A DNA stretch of 64,000 bases from Acidovorax delafieldii (GCF_007993815.1 NZ_VJWE01000011.1:1240001-1304000), one strand, 5' to 3'. Counted from the first letter of the stretch, positions 42,625 through 52,538 are shown. Numbers and translations are program-made. The notes: a model not told the origin generated them from the letters alone.

Positions 42625-45600
42625 ATGATCGATCCCACCTCGCACCCCTCACGCCTGCTGAAAATAGTCGCAGGTTTTGCACGGTGGTCGCTGGGCTTGT
42701 TGCTCGCCTTCTGGCTGTTGCTGACCATCGCATGGGGGGCTCTTCATGGCTGGATTGTGCCGCGAATCGGTGATTTCCGCCCACAGTTGCAGGCGCAGGC
42801 CGCACGGGTATTGGGGGTTCCCGTGCAGATCGGCGCCATCGTGGCCCGCACCGAGGGGCTGATCCCGTCCATCGAGCTGTCTGATGTCGCGCTGCTGGAT
42901 GCCTCGGGCCGCACTGCGTTGCGCCTGCCCCGGGTGGTGGTGGCGCTGTCACCCCGTTCGTTGCTGCAGTGGGGGTTCGAGCAGCTTTACATCGAAGGCC
43001 CCGACCTGGATGTGCGCCGGGCGAGTGACGGACGCATCTATGTGGCGGGGCTGGAGTTTGCCCAGAACCAGGGCGACAGCAGCGCGGCGGCCGACTGGTT
43101 GTTCTCGCAGGGCGAGGTCTACATCAAGGACGGCACGGTGCGCTGGACCGATGAGCAGCGCGGCGCTCCCGAGCTGGCGCTGGAAAAGGTGGATCTGGTT
43201 TTGCGCAACGGCAACTGGCGCCACAACCTCCGGGTGGATGCCACGCCGCCGCCGGAATGGGGGGACCGTTTCAGCCTGGTCGGCTTGTTTCGCGCGCCGC
43301 TGCTGCGCGCCCGCGATGGCAACTGGAAGCACTGGAACGGTCAGGTGTTTGCGCACTTCACGCGGGTCGATGTGTCGCATCTGCGGCACCACGCCGATGT
43401 GGGCATCGAGGTGGCGCAGGGCCGGGGCGCGCTGCGGGCCTGGGCCGATGTGCGCAGCGGCCAGGTGGTGGGGGGCACGGCCGACCTGGCGCTGGCCGAT
43501 GTGAACACCACGCTGGCCGCCGATCTGCGCCCGCTGGTTCTTCCTTCCATCCAGGGCCGGCTGGGGGGGCGGAGGCTCACCGGCGGCTTTGAGTTCTCGA
43601 CGCAGGCGCTGCAGTTCCAGACCGATGACGGTCTGACCTGGCCCGGCGGCAACTTGCGGCTGGTGCACACCGATGCCAACGGCAAGGCCCCGGCGCAAGG
43701 CGAGTTGCGGGCTGACCGGCTGGACCTGGCGGCCCTGGCGCAGGTGGCCAGCCGCCTGCCGCTGGGGACGGTCGCCCACGACGCCTTGCGCTCTTACACG
43801 CCCCAAGGGCTGGTGGAAGAGATCCAGGCCACCTGGAAGGGACCTCTGGATGCGTTGCAGCAGTACCAGGTCAAGGGGCGTATCCAGGGGCTGGCACTGG
43901 CGGGTGCCACGGATGGCTCGGCCCCCGCCCACCTGGGTCTGCGTGGCGCCAATGTGGACATCGACATGAACCAGGCAGGGGGCAAGGCGGCACTGACCAT
44001 GGCGTCAGGTGCGCTGGTGCTGCCAGGGGTGTTCGAGGAACCCGTCCTGCCGCTGGACCGGTTCAGTGCCGACGTGCGCTGGCAGCTGGACGGTAGCCGT
44101 ATTGCCGTGCAGGCCAATGATGTGCAGTTCGCCAACGCCGATGCGCAGGGCGATGCCCGTGCCACCTGGCACACCAGCGACGCATCCAAGGCGCCACACC
44201 GGTCGCGCTTTCCGGGGGTGCTGGACCTCACGGGCACGCTGCACCGCGCCGACGGCACCCGGGTGCACCGCTACCTGCCCCTGTCCATTCCTGCCGAATC
44301 CCGCCACTATGTGCGCGACGCGGTGGTCGCCGGCAGCGCCAGCAATGTGCAGTTCCGCGTCAAGGGCGATCTGCATGACCTGCCCTTCAACGATCCCAAG
44401 CAGGGCGAGTTCCGCATTGCGGCGCGCGTCAAGGACGTGACTTATGCCTACGTTCCTATTGCGCTGCAGCCTGCGGGCACACTGCCCTGGCCTGCGTTGA
44501 CTGACCTCGGCGGCGAGCTGATTTTTGAGCGTTCGTCCATGCAGGTGCGCGGCGCCAGCGGCGGCTTTGCAGGCAGCAAGGGCCTGCGGCTGTCCAAGGT
44601 CGATGCCCGCATTCCAGACCTGGCGCACACCGTGGTGGGCGTGAGCGCCGATGCACGCGGCCCGCTGGCAGAGCTGCTCACGCTCATGACCACATCACCG
44701 CTGGGCCGTATGACAGGCAATGCGCTGGAGCAGGCCAGCGGCACGGGCAATGCCGACTTCCAGTTGCGACTGAGCCTGCCCATCAGCGACATCAACAAAT
44801 CCAAGGTGCAGGGCAGCGTCACGTTGGCTGGCAATGAGCTGCGCATCAACCCCGACACCCCGGCGCTCACCCGCGTGCGGGGCGCTGTGCAGTTCAGCGA
44901 GACCGGGTTTTCGCTGTCCAATGTGCAGGCCCAGGCGCTGGGCGGCCCCGTGCGGCTGGAAGGCGGCATGCGTGCGCTGGCGGCCAATGCCCCGGCCACC
45001 GAGTCGGCGGTGCAGATCCGTGCGCAGGGCACCGCCACGGCCGAAGGCCTGCAGCAAACCCCGCAGCTGGGCATGTTGTCGCAACTGGCGCGGCGTGCCA
45101 CCGGCAGCGCACCGTACACGCTGGCCCTGTCGTTTCGCCGGGGGGTGCCCGAGCTGCAGGTCAACACCAGCCTGCAGGGCCTGGCCTTGGCCTTGCCGCC
45201 CCCGCTGGGCAAGACGGCGGACAGCAGCCTGCCCCTGCGCTTTGACAACCAGGTGGCGCGCGAATCACTGGTGGGCTTGGCGAGCAGCAACGGCAACGGG
45301 AGCAGTGCCCCCCCGTTGCGGGACCAGATCGTATTGGACCTGGGATCACTTGGTTCCGCCACCTACCTGCGCGACCTGAGCGGCCCCCAGCCGCGCGTGC
45401 TGCGCGGCGCCATCGGTATGGGCCTGAGCAACGGCGAGTCCGCCCCGATGCCTGCGCAAGGCGTGGCTGCCAACATCAACCAGGGCAGGCTGGATGTGGA
45501 CGCCTGGGACGAGGTGCTCACCCGGGCCACTGCCGCCGAGCCCGCCCCTCGGGGTGCCGCAGTGGCGACCACGCCTGCCGGGCAGGCCGTGGCACAGGAC

Positions 45601-46782
45601 TATCTGCCCACCACCCTGGCGCTGCGCGCGCGCGAGCTCACGTTGCAAGGCCGCACGCTGCACAACGTGGTGGCAGGTGCGCTGCGCGACGGCTCCACCT
45701 GGCGTGCCAACCTCGATGCCACCGAACTCAATGGCTACCTGGAGTACCGCCAGCCCGGATCGCCCGACTTCAGCAACGGCCGTTTGTTTGCCCGGCTGTC
45801 GCGTGTGAACATGCCGCAAAGCGACGTGACCCAGGTCGAAGAACTGCTCAACGAGCAACCGGGCAACCTGCCTGCGCTGGACATCGTCGTGGAGGATTTC
45901 GAGCTGCGTGGCAAGCGGCTGGGACGGGTGGAGATGGAGGCCCAGAACCGGGGCGGCGAGGGGGTGCAGCGCGAATGGCGCCTGTCCAAGTTCAATATCA
46001 CGGCGCCCGAAGCGGCTTTCACTGCCAACGGCAACTGGGCGGTGCTCAATGCAGCCTCTGCAGGCCCCCGTTCGGCCGAGCGGCGCACCGTGCTCAGCTT
46101 CAAGCTCGATATCCGCGACTCGGGCGATCTGCTGGCCCGCCTGGGCATGGCCAACGTGGTGCGGCGCGGCAAGGGCCGCATGGAAGGGCAGGTGGGCTGG
46201 ATTGGCGCTCCCTTCAGCCCCGATTACCGCAGCATGACCGGGCAGATCAACCTGAATGTCGAATCCGGCCAGTTTCTGAAGGCTGATCCTGGTCTGGCCA
46301 AGCTGCTGGGCGTGCTCAGCCTGCAATCCTTGCCGCGCCGCTTGACACTGGATTTTCGCGATGTGTTCAGTGAAGGTTTTGCGTTTGATTTTGTACGCGG
46401 TGATGTACGCATCGAGCGCGGCGTGGCCACCACCAACAACCTGCAGATGAAGGGCGTCAATGCGGCCGTACTGATGGAAGGCAGCGCCAACATCGACCAG
46501 GAGACGCAGGACCTGCGTGTGGTAGTGGTGCCAGAGATCAACGCCATGACGGCGTCGCTTGTGGCCACGGCCATCAACCCGGTGATTGGTCTGGGCAGCT
46601 TTTTGGCACAGGTGTTTTTGCGCGGTCCGCTCATCGAGGCTGCCACGCAGGAATTCCGCATCGATGGCACCTGGGCCGACCCGCGGGTGGTGCGCGTAGC
46701 CCGCCGCGGGCGCGAATCGAGCCCTGCCACCGAGGCGACGCCCCGGGCCAACCCACCCCCCAAGACTGGAGAACCTTCATGA
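42625..46782 (+). CDS. YhdP family protein (AsmA-like envelope lipid transport)
   Basis: This 1385-residue protein has one N-terminal membrane anchor (about residues 18-42) and a very long periplasmic part, the layout of YhdP/TamB-type bridge proteins that move phospholipids toward the outer membrane. The start of the mature part, FRPQLQAQAARVLGVPVQIG, matches the AsmA-like entry, and the C-terminal SLVATAINPVIGLGSFLAQV stretch is typical of YhdP. The body is beta-rich repeats. The stop overlaps the nitrilase start by four bases (ATGA), so translation of the two is coupled. Confidence 0.9.
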   Translation: MIDPTSHPSRLLKIVAGFARWSLGLLLAFWLLLTIAWGALHGWIVPRIGDFRPQLQAQAARVLGVPVQIGAIVARTEGLIPSIELSDVALLDASGRTALRLPRVVVALSPRSLLQWGFEQLYIEGPDLDVRRASDGRIYVAGLEFAQNQGDSSAAADWLFSQGEVYIKDGTVRWTDEQRGAPELALEKVDLVLRNGNWRHNLRVDATPPPEWGDRFSLVGLFRAPLLRARDGNWKHWNGQVFAHFTRVDVSHLRHHADVGIEVAQGRGALRAWADVRSGQVVGGTADLALADVNTTLAADLRPLVLPSIQGRLGGRRLTGGFEFSTQALQFQTDDGLTWPGGNLRLVHTDANGKAPAQGELRADRLDLAALAQVASRLPLGTVAHDALRSYTPQGLVEEIQATWKGPLDALQQYQVKGRIQGLALAGATDGSAPAHLGLRGANVDIDMNQAGGKAALTMASGALVLPGVFEEPVLPLDRFSADVRWQLDGSRIAVQANDVQFANADAQGDARATWHTSDASKAPHRSRFPGVLDLTGTLHRADGTRVHRYLPLSIPAESRHYVRDAVVAGSASNVQFRVKGDLHDLPFNDPKQGEFRIAARVKDVTYAYVPIALQPAGTLPWPALTDLGGELIFERSSMQVRGASGGFAGSKGLRLSKVDARIPDLAHTVVGVSADARGPLAELLTLMTTSPLGRMTGNALEQASGTGNADFQLRLSLPISDINKSKVQGSVTLAGNELRINPDTPALTRVRGAVQFSETGFSLSNVQAQALGGPVRLEGGMRALAANAPATESAVQIRAQGTATAEGLQQTPQLGMLSQLARRATGSAPYTLALSFRRGVPELQVNTSLQGLALALPPPLGKTADSSLPLRFDNQVARESLVGLASSNGNGSSAPPLRDQIVLDLGSLGSATYLRDLSGPQPRVLRGAIGMGLSNGESAPMPAQGVAANINQGRLDVDAWDEVLTRATAAEPAPRGAAVATTPAGQAVAQDYLPTTLALRARELTLQGRTLHNVVAGALRDGSTWRANLDATELNGYLEYRQPGSPDFSNGRLFARLSRVNMPQSDVTQVEELLNEQPGNLPALDIVVEDFELRGKRLGRVEMEAQNRGGEGVQREWRLSKFNITAPEAAFTANGNWAVLNAASAGPRSAERRTVLSFKLDIRDSGDLLARLGMANVVRRGKGRMEGQVGWIGAPFSPDYRSMTGQINLNVESGQFLKADPGLAKLLGVLSLQSLPRRLTLDFRDVFSEGFAFDFVRGDVRIERGVATTNNLQMKGVNAAVLMEGSANIDQETQDLRVVVVPEINAMTASLVATAINPVIGLGSFLAQVFLRGPLIEAATQEFRIDGTWADPRVVRVARRGRESSPATEATPRANPPPKTGEPS

Positions 46783-47594
46783 AAGTCGCCGCCATCCAGA
46801 TGGTGTCTGGCATCGCGCTGGACGATAACCTGCGCGTTGCGCGCCAGCTGCTGGAACAGGCTGCGCAGGGCGGCGCTGAGCTGGCGGTGCTGCCGGAGTA
46901 TTTTTGCCTGATGGGGCACAAGGACACTGACAAGCTCGCCTTGCGCGAGACCGCTGGTTCCGGCGTGATCCAGCAGTTTCTGGCCGATATCGCGCGCGCG
47001 CTTGAGATGTGGATCGTGGGCGGCACGCTGCCGATGGCCACGGGTACGCCGGACCGTGTGCGCAACACGACGCTGGTCTTCGACCCGACGGGTGCCTGTG
47101 TGGCGCGCTACGACAAGATCCATCTCTTTCGCTTCAGCAACGGCGCTGAACAGTACGACGAAGGCCGTGTCATCGACGCCGGTGACACCCCGGTGCAGTT
47201 TGATCTGCAAGCGCGCAGCGGTCAGCGCTGGCGGGTGGGGTTGTCCGTGTGTTACGACCTGCGCTTTCCGGAGTTGTACCGCGCGCATGCCCGCGCAGGT
47301 GCGGACCTGCTGCTGGTGCCCAGCGCCTTCACGCACACCACGGGTCAGGCGCACTGGGAAGTGTTGCTGCGTGCCCGCGCGGTGGAAAACCTGGCCTATG
47401 TACTCGCCCCTGCCCAAGGCGGTGTGCACGCCAACGGCCGCCACACCTGGGGCCACAGCATGCTGGTGGACCCCTGGGGCAGCATCATCGCGCAGCACGA
47501 TCAAGGCGCTGGCGTGGTAGCCGGCGAGCTGGACGCGCAGCGCCTGAGTGCCGTGCGCGCTCAGCTGCCAGCATTGACCCACCGCGTCCTGTGA
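46779..47594 (+). CDS. Carbon-nitrogen hydrolase (nitrilase/Nit1-like)
   Basis: This 271-residue enzyme has the full Glu-Lys-Cys catalytic set: Glu40 in LAVLPEYFCLMG, Lys in ARYDKIHLF and Cys in VGLSVCYDLRFPELYR. Length and pattern match the Nit1-type deaminated-glutathione amidase group, which repairs a side product of aminotransferases. The substrate remains inferred. It overlaps yhdP at its start and the kinase gene at its end, each by four bases. Confidence 0.9.
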   Translation: MKVAAIQMVSGIALDDNLRVARQLLEQAAQGGAELAVLPEYFCLMGHKDTDKLALRETAGSGVIQQFLADIARALEMWIVGGTLPMATGTPDRVRNTTLVFDPTGACVARYDKIHLFRFSNGAEQYDEGRVIDAGDTPVQFDLQARSGQRWRVGLSVCYDLRFPELYRAHARAGADLLLVPSAFTHTTGQAHWEVLLRARAVENLAYVLAPAQGGVHANGRHTWGHSMLVDPWGSIIAQHDQGAGVVAGELDAQRLSAVRAQLPALTHRVL

Positions 47595-49639
47595 AGCCAA
47601 CGCCCGTCAAACGCACCCTGCTGCAGCGCTGGCGCGGAGCCTGGCGGCGCTGGTCGTTGTGGACGGCGCTGGTGCTGCTCGTGGTGTCCATGCTTGCCAC
47701 CATGGTGTGGCTGGCCGGGCGCTATGAAGCCAGCCAGGTGCAGACCCGCCTGGAGCGGGACACCGCCGATGCAGTCTCGGACATCCGCACCGCGCTGACG
47801 CACAACCTGCAAAGCCTGCAGGCACTCCCCAGCGACAACCCGAGCCATCTGGCCTGGGAGGTCGAGGCGTCTGACCTGCTGCGTAACCGGCGCGAGCTCG
47901 TGCGTATTGAGCTGCGCGATGCGAATCTGCGCATGCGCACCCACGTGCAGTCACCCTACCGCCCGGTGGCCTGGGACATGCGGCTGCGCGATAGTGGCCA
48001 GTCGGACCTCACTATCGCCTGTGCCAACGCGCGTCGCCTGGGGGGGCCAGCGTATTCCAGCAGCTACTTTCAGCCCCATGGTGACGGCCTGGGCTCGGAG
48101 ATGATGGAACTGTGTGTTCCGTTGTCTGCCAGCGGACGCACCATGGGGTATCTGGTCGCGACGTATGCGCTGCAGGACATCCTGGCCAATCTGGTGGGGC
48201 ACAACCTCACGCGCAGCCAGGAAGCCTCCTTCACAGAGGCCGACGGCACCCGGCTGGCGGTGCTGGGAGCGGCGCGACGGGGGTCGCGCATGTTCTCGGC
48301 ACAGCATCTGCTGGACTTGCCAGGCAGTACATTGGTGCTGCGCATGGACAGCTGGCACAGTGCACCCAGCCTGTTCCCCAATGTGTTGACGGCCCTGGTC
48401 ACGGCCATGTCGATTGCGCTGGTGACGGTGATGGTAGTGCTGGTGCGCGACAACCGCCGCCGCCTGCGTGCCGAGCGTGACCTGGCCGATGCGCTGGCCT
48501 TTCGCAAGGCGATGGAGGACTCGCTGGTGACCGGGCTTCGCGCGCGCGACCTGGAGGGGCGCATCACCTACGTCAACCCGGCCTTCTGCGAGATGGTGGG
48601 CTTCAGCCCGCAGGAGCTGCTGGGCCTGAGCATGTCGGCACCCTATTGGCCCCCCGAGCGTGTGGAGGAATACCGCCAGCGCCAGGCCATCCGTTTTGCC
48701 GGCACCATGCCGCCGCGCGAGGGATTTGAGTCCGAGTTCATGCGCAAGGACGGCACGCGGTTTCCCGTGCTGATCATCGAGGCCCCGCTCATCAATGCCC
48801 AAGGCCAGCACACCGGCTGGATGAGCGCGTTCCTGGACATCAGTGAACAGCGCCGGGTCGAGGAGCTGTCCCGCGCCTCGCAGGAGCGGCTGCAGGCCAC
48901 TGCGCGGCTGGCCACGGTGGGCGAGATGGCTTCGTTGCTCAGCCATGAACTCAACCAGCCGCTGGCCGCCATCTCCAGCTACGCCAATGGCTCCATCAAC
49001 CTGCTGGAACATGCCACTCCCGCCAGTGCGTCTGTACCCGAGCCCGACGCGCTGGAGGATGTGCGCATGGCCATGCGCCAGATTGCCCGCCAGGCCGAGC
49101 GAGCGGGCCGAGTGATCAAAAGTGTTCACGACTTCGTCCGGCGCCGCGACCAAGCCCGTGAGGCAGTGCATGCGCAGCAATTGCTCGATGCCATCCTGCC
49201 GCTGGTGAGCCTGCAGGCCCGCAAACTGGGCGTGCGCGTCAACACATCGGTGGAGCAGGGCCTGGCGCCCGCGCTGTGTGACCGTACGATGGTGGAGCAG
49301 GTATTGCTGAACCTGGCGCGCAATGCCATGCAGGCGATGGATGATCCCGGCGTGCGCAATCGCGTGCTGGATATCCGGGTGCGGCGTGCTGCCTCCAATC
49401 CGCACAACGGCTGGATTGAATTTGCTGTGACCGATGTGGGAACCGGGATTCCCCCCGAGGTCGCAGAAAAACTGTTCACCCCGTTTTTCACCACCCGCCC
49501 GGAGGGCATGGGCTTGGGGTTGAGCATGTGCCGCACCGTCATTGAACAACACGGCGGTTTTCTCGGATTTGCGCCGAATGAGCCCCGTGGTACGGTATTC
49601 ACCTTCACGCTGCCCGTGAACAATGGAGCCACCCCCTGA
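47591..49639 (+). CDS. PAS-domain sensor histidine kinase
   Basis: This 682-residue kinase has a membrane segment at about 23-45, a periplasmic sensor domain to about 270, a second membrane segment, a PAS domain (about 305-420), and HisKA and ATPase domains. The phosphorylated residue is His452 in SLLSHELNQPLAAISSYANG. N-box NLARNAMQAM, and DVGTGIPPEVAEKL with GMGLGLSMCRTVIEQHGG, complete the ATP site. It starts with GTG whose last two bases lie within the nitrilase stop region. The layout resembles TodS/DctS-type kinases but I cannot assign a ligand. Confidence 0.92.
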   Translation: MKPTPVKRTLLQRWRGAWRRWSLWTALVLLVVSMLATMVWLAGRYEASQVQTRLERDTADAVSDIRTALTHNLQSLQALPSDNPSHLAWEVEASDLLRNRRELVRIELRDANLRMRTHVQSPYRPVAWDMRLRDSGQSDLTIACANARRLGGPAYSSSYFQPHGDGLGSEMMELCVPLSASGRTMGYLVATYALQDILANLVGHNLTRSQEASFTEADGTRLAVLGAARRGSRMFSAQHLLDLPGSTLVLRMDSWHSAPSLFPNVLTALVTAMSIALVTVMVVLVRDNRRRLRAERDLADALAFRKAMEDSLVTGLRARDLEGRITYVNPAFCEMVGFSPQELLGLSMSAPYWPPERVEEYRQRQAIRFAGTMPPREGFESEFMRKDGTRFPVLIIEAPLINAQGQHTGWMSAFLDISEQRRVEELSRASQERLQATARLATVGEMASLLSHELNQPLAAISSYANGSINLLEHATPASASVPEPDALEDVRMAMRQIARQAERAGRVIKSVHDFVRRRDQAREAVHAQQLLDAILPLVSLQARKLGVRVNTSVEQGLAPALCDRTMVEQVLLNLARNAMQAMDDPGVRNRVLDIRVRRAASNPHNGWIEFAVTDVGTGIPPEVAEKLFTPFFTTRPEGMGLGLSMCRTVIEQHGGFLGFAPNEPRGTVFTFTLPVNNGATP

Positions 49640-49724
49640 GGCAGTTACGGCGGCCAGCGCTGGGGCTTTGGCGCTTTCATCGTCTGCGCGTGACTGACAT
49701 TGCAATGGACAACTGAACTGATCT

Positions 49725-50354
49725 ATGGAGCCCATCACCAACGCCACCGTGTACATCGTGGACGATGACGCCAGCGTGCGCGAGGCACTGGCCTGGCTGC
49801 TGCGCTCGCGCAGGCTGCCCAGCGAGTCCTTTGATTCGGCCGAAGCCTTCGATGCCCTGCTGCAAAAGCGGCCCCCCCAACGCCAGCCCTGTTACCTGCT
49901 GCTGGATGTGCGTATGCCTGGCATGAGCGGGCTGGCACTGTTTGACGTGTTGGCCGCGCGGGGCGACCTGGCCACCATGCCGGTGATCTTTCTCACTGGT
50001 CATGCGGACGTGCCCACCGCCGTGGACACCGTCAAGCGGGGGGCCTTTGATTTTTGCGAGAAGCCGTTTTCCGACAACGCGCTGGTGGACCGCATCGAGC
50101 AGGCACTCGCCCAATCGGCCGAGCGGCTGGCCCAGGTGCGCGAACGCAGTGACTTGCAGGTGCGGCTGAGCGAACTGACCGAGCGGGAGCGTGATGTGAT
50201 GGACCTGGTGGTGGCCGGTCTTCCCAACAAGCTCATCGCTGACCAGCTCGACATCAGCGTGCGCACGGTCGAGGTTCACCGCTCACGGGTGTTCGACAAG
50301 ATGCAGGTCAAGTCCGCTGTGGAGTTGGCCAACCTGCTGCGCACGGGTAACTGA
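49725..50354 (+). CDS. FixJ/NarL-type response regulator
   Basis: This 209-residue regulator has an N-terminal receiver domain with phosphoacceptor Asp61 in CYLLLDVRMPGMSGLALF, the Thr in VIFLTGHADVPTAV and the Lys in FCEKPFSD. A C-terminal LuxR-type helix-turn-helix follows (RERDVMDLVVAGLPNKLIAD, then VRTVEVHRSRVFDKM). It is 85 bases after the kinase on the same strand and is the obvious partner. Together they resemble the DctSR/FixLJ pairs. Confidence 0.93.
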   Translation: MEPITNATVYIVDDDASVREALAWLLRSRRLPSESFDSAEAFDALLQKRPPQRQPCYLLLDVRMPGMSGLALFDVLAARGDLATMPVIFLTGHADVPTAVDTVKRGAFDFCEKPFSDNALVDRIEQALAQSAERLAQVRERSDLQVRLSELTERERDVMDLVVAGLPNKLIADQLDISVRTVEVHRSRVFDKMQVKSAVELANLLRTGN

Positions 50355-50390
50355 GCCCACCTTCTGGCGGGGAGTTCGCAGTCCGGGCGA

Positions 50391-51041
50391 TCAGCCCCGC
50401 GGTCGTTCGCCCACAAAAATCTCGACCCGCCGGTTGCGCGCACGGCCCTCGGCGGTATCGTTGGTAGCGATGGGGTAACGCTCGCCCATGCCTTCGATCA
50501 CGATGCGGCGGCCATCCACACCGCGCGCTGTCAGGTAGCTGCGGGTGCTTGCGGCGCGGTCCATCGACAAGGGGTTGTTGGTGGCATCGCTGCCTGTGCT
50601 GTCGGTGTGCCCCACGATGCGTACGTCAGTGTTCGAGTTGTTGCGCAGGCCTGCGGCAAACTGGTCCAGGACCGGCGCGAAGTTGGGCTGGATGTCCGAG
50701 CGGCCCACGGCAAACGAGATGTCGCTGGGGATATTGAGCTTGAGCTGGTTGTCAGCCGTCTGGGTCACGGCGATACCGGTGCCCTGGGTGGCCTGTTCCA
50801 TCTCGCGCTTTTGGCGCTCCATGTTTTGCGACCAGATGTAGGTGCCCAGTGCCCCGACACCGGCCCCCACCACGGCGCCGGTCCCGGCGCTGCCGCCGGT
50901 CGCGGAGCCGATGACCGCGCCTGCCAGCGCCCCAATGCCAGCTCCGGTGGCTGTGCGGCGCTGGGTGTCATCCATGCTGGCGCATCCGGTAACCAGAACG
51001 ATGGCGGCGGCAGCGCCGAGAATTTGAATGTGTGTGCGCAT
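50391..51041 (-). CDS. OmpA-family lipoprotein with glycine-zipper (YiaD-like)
   Basis: This 216-residue lipoprotein has a lipobox ending in LVTGC at about residue 20, a glycine-zipper segment (ATGAGIGALAGAVIGSA and further Gly/Ala repeats), then an OmpA-like peptidoglycan-binding domain. RIVGHTDSTGSDATNNPLSM carries the conserved site. It is predicted to sit in the outer membrane and contact the cell wall. The ATG at 51041 starts a clean signal peptide. It is transcribed against the regulator gene. Confidence 0.92.
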   Translation of the reverse strand: MRTHIQILGAAAAIVLVTGCASMDDTQRRTATGAGIGALAGAVIGSATGGSAGTGAVVGAGVGALGTYIWSQNMERQKREMEQATQGTGIAVTQTADNQLKLNIPSDISFAVGRSDIQPNFAPVLDQFAAGLRNNSNTDVRIVGHTDSTGSDATNNPLSMDRAASTRSYLTARGVDGRRIVIEGMGERYPIATNDTAEGRARNRRVEIFVGERPRG

Positions 51042-51238
51042 GTGTGTGCTCCTTGAAAAGCGGTGGCGCTGGGTGGGCGGGCCTTGCACCCGCCGCGCTG
51101 TCGGAGCGTTATCGCGTCCCGTGCAGTGGCATCACCCAGCTCACGCCATCGTGGGGCCCGTGATGAAGCTGTGCCATCGGCGCGCTGGCCCATCGGTTGT
51201 AGGACAGGGCCGTCCCTGGGGCGCAACTCACTGCCCGT

Positions 51239-51382
51239 TCAAGGCGCTGGCGGATGCTTGTCGCTGTCGGCGGGCGGTGGGGACTTCAGTTCCCCTCCCT
51301 TGCGGCCCGAGAACATGGTCCACCACACGATAGCCACCAGTACCACCAGCGCCAGCAGCGCTTCAAGCAAAATCAGCCCCAT
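51239..51382 (-). CDS. 47-residue single-pass membrane microprotein, head to head with mltA
   Basis: This tiny protein (MGLILLEALLALVVLVAIVW, then WTMFSGRKGG and a Pro/acidic tail) has one membrane segment at residues 3-22 with a likely cytoplasmic basic end. It starts at 51382, sharing the CATG sequence with the mltA start on the other strand. A strong AGGAG ribosome-binding site lies about ten bases upstream, inside the mltA coding region on the opposite strand. I recall similar small proteins beside mltA in relatives, but this needs a search. The function is unknown. Confidence 0.65.
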   Translation of the reverse strand: MGLILLEALLALVVLVAIVWWTMFSGRKGGELKSPPPADSDKHPPAP

Positions 51383-52538
51383 GAAATTGACACTCCTGCG
51401 CGTTGCGTTGACCGCGCTGATTGTAGGAACGCTGGCCGCCTGCTCCACGCCCCCTGCCCCAGTCCCCGCACGCCCTGGGGGCACTCCTGCGCCGCTGCCG
51501 CCCAGTGCGGTGGTGCTGCCGGGCGACACCGGCCCGCTGCCATCGCCCATGGCGCAGCCCAAAAGCCGCTGGATTCCCGTGCGCTGGGCCGAGCTGCCGG
51601 GCTTTACCGAAGACGCGCTGCACGAAGCCTGGAACGCGTGGATCAAGAGCTGCGAGCGGCCCCAGCCGCCCTTCACTGCGCTGTGCAGCGAGGTCCGGCA
51701 GCTGAGCATTGCCACGGCCGATGAGCAGCGCGCCTGGCTCATCGCACGCTTGCAGCCCTACCGCGTCGAGGCCACTGACGGCAACGCCGATGGTCTGCTG
51801 ACGGCCTACTACGAACCCATGATGGACGCGGCACGCCAGCCCGGCAATGGTTTCACGGTGCCTATCTATCGGGTACCCACCAGCCTGGGGGCGCGCAAGC
51901 CCTGGTACACCCGCCAGCAGATTGACACCCTGCCGGAGGCCCAGGCCGCGCTCGCGGGCCGGGCCATTGCGTGGCTGCGTGATCCCATCGAGTCCATGGT
52001 GCTGCACATCCAGGGGTCGGGCCGTCTGCGCATCACCGAGCCCGACGGCTCGGTCTCGCTGGTGCGGGTGGCCTACGCAGGCACCAATGACCAGCCCTAC
52101 CAGAGCGTGGGCCGCTGGCTGCTGGACCAGGGCCTGACGCGCGATGCGACCTGGCCGGGCATCCGCGCCTGGGTGGCCGCGAACCCCCAGCGCACCAATG
52201 AGCTGTTGTGGAGCAACCCGCGCTATGTGTTCTTCCGCGAAGAGCCTTTGAGCCCGCTGGACGCCGGGTTTGGCCCGCGTGGTGCGCAGGGCGTGCCCCT
52301 GACGCCGGGCCGATCGATTGCGGTGGACCGGCAGAGCATTCCCTACGGCACCCCCGTGTGGCTGGCCTCGTCCGGCCCGCAGGTGCAGCTCAACCGCCTG
52401 GTGCTCGCACAGGACACGGGCAGCGCCATCCTCGGTGCAGTGCGTGCGGACTATTTCACGGGTTGGGGGCCAGAGGCGGGTGACATCGCGGGCCGGCTCA
52501 AGCAGAACTTGCGCCTTTGGGCGCTGTGGCCGCGCTGA
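51381..52538 (+). CDS. mltA: Membrane-bound lytic murein transglycosylase A
   Basis: This 385-residue outer-membrane lipoprotein cleaves peptidoglycan glycan strands. The signal ends in TLAACS, giving a lipidated Cys at about residue 19. Conserved regions include VEATDGNADGLLTAYYEPMM, MVLHIQGSGRLRI and the C-terminal 3D domain in SIPYGTPVWLAS and LVLAQDTGSAI, which holds the catalytic Asp. No good ribosome-binding site precedes the ATG, which overlaps the opposite-strand microprotein start in CATG. The C-terminal GWGPEAGDIAGRLKQNLRLW is typical of the family. Confidence 0.95.
   Translation: MKLTLLRVALTALIVGTLAACSTPPAPVPARPGGTPAPLPPSAVVLPGDTGPLPSPMAQPKSRWIPVRWAELPGFTEDALHEAWNAWIKSCERPQPPFTALCSEVRQLSIATADEQRAWLIARLQPYRVEATDGNADGLLTAYYEPMMDAARQPGNGFTVPIYRVPTSLGARKPWYTRQQIDTLPEAQAALAGRAIAWLRDPIESMVLHIQGSGRLRITEPDGSVSLVRVAYAGTNDQPYQSVGRWLLDQGLTRDATWPGIRAWVAANPQRTNELLWSNPRYVFFREEPLSPLDAGFGPRGAQGVPLTPGRSIAVDRQSIPYGTPVWLASSGPQVQLNRLVLAQDTGSAILGAVRADYFTGWGPEAGDIAGRLKQNLRLWALWPR

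Noticed and set aside
47591..50354. Assignment of the kinase/regulator pair as DctS/DctR for the TRAP transporter
   Set aside because: The pair is about 27 kb from the TRAP genes, which have their own TetR regulator; similarity to DctSR is only in general layout.
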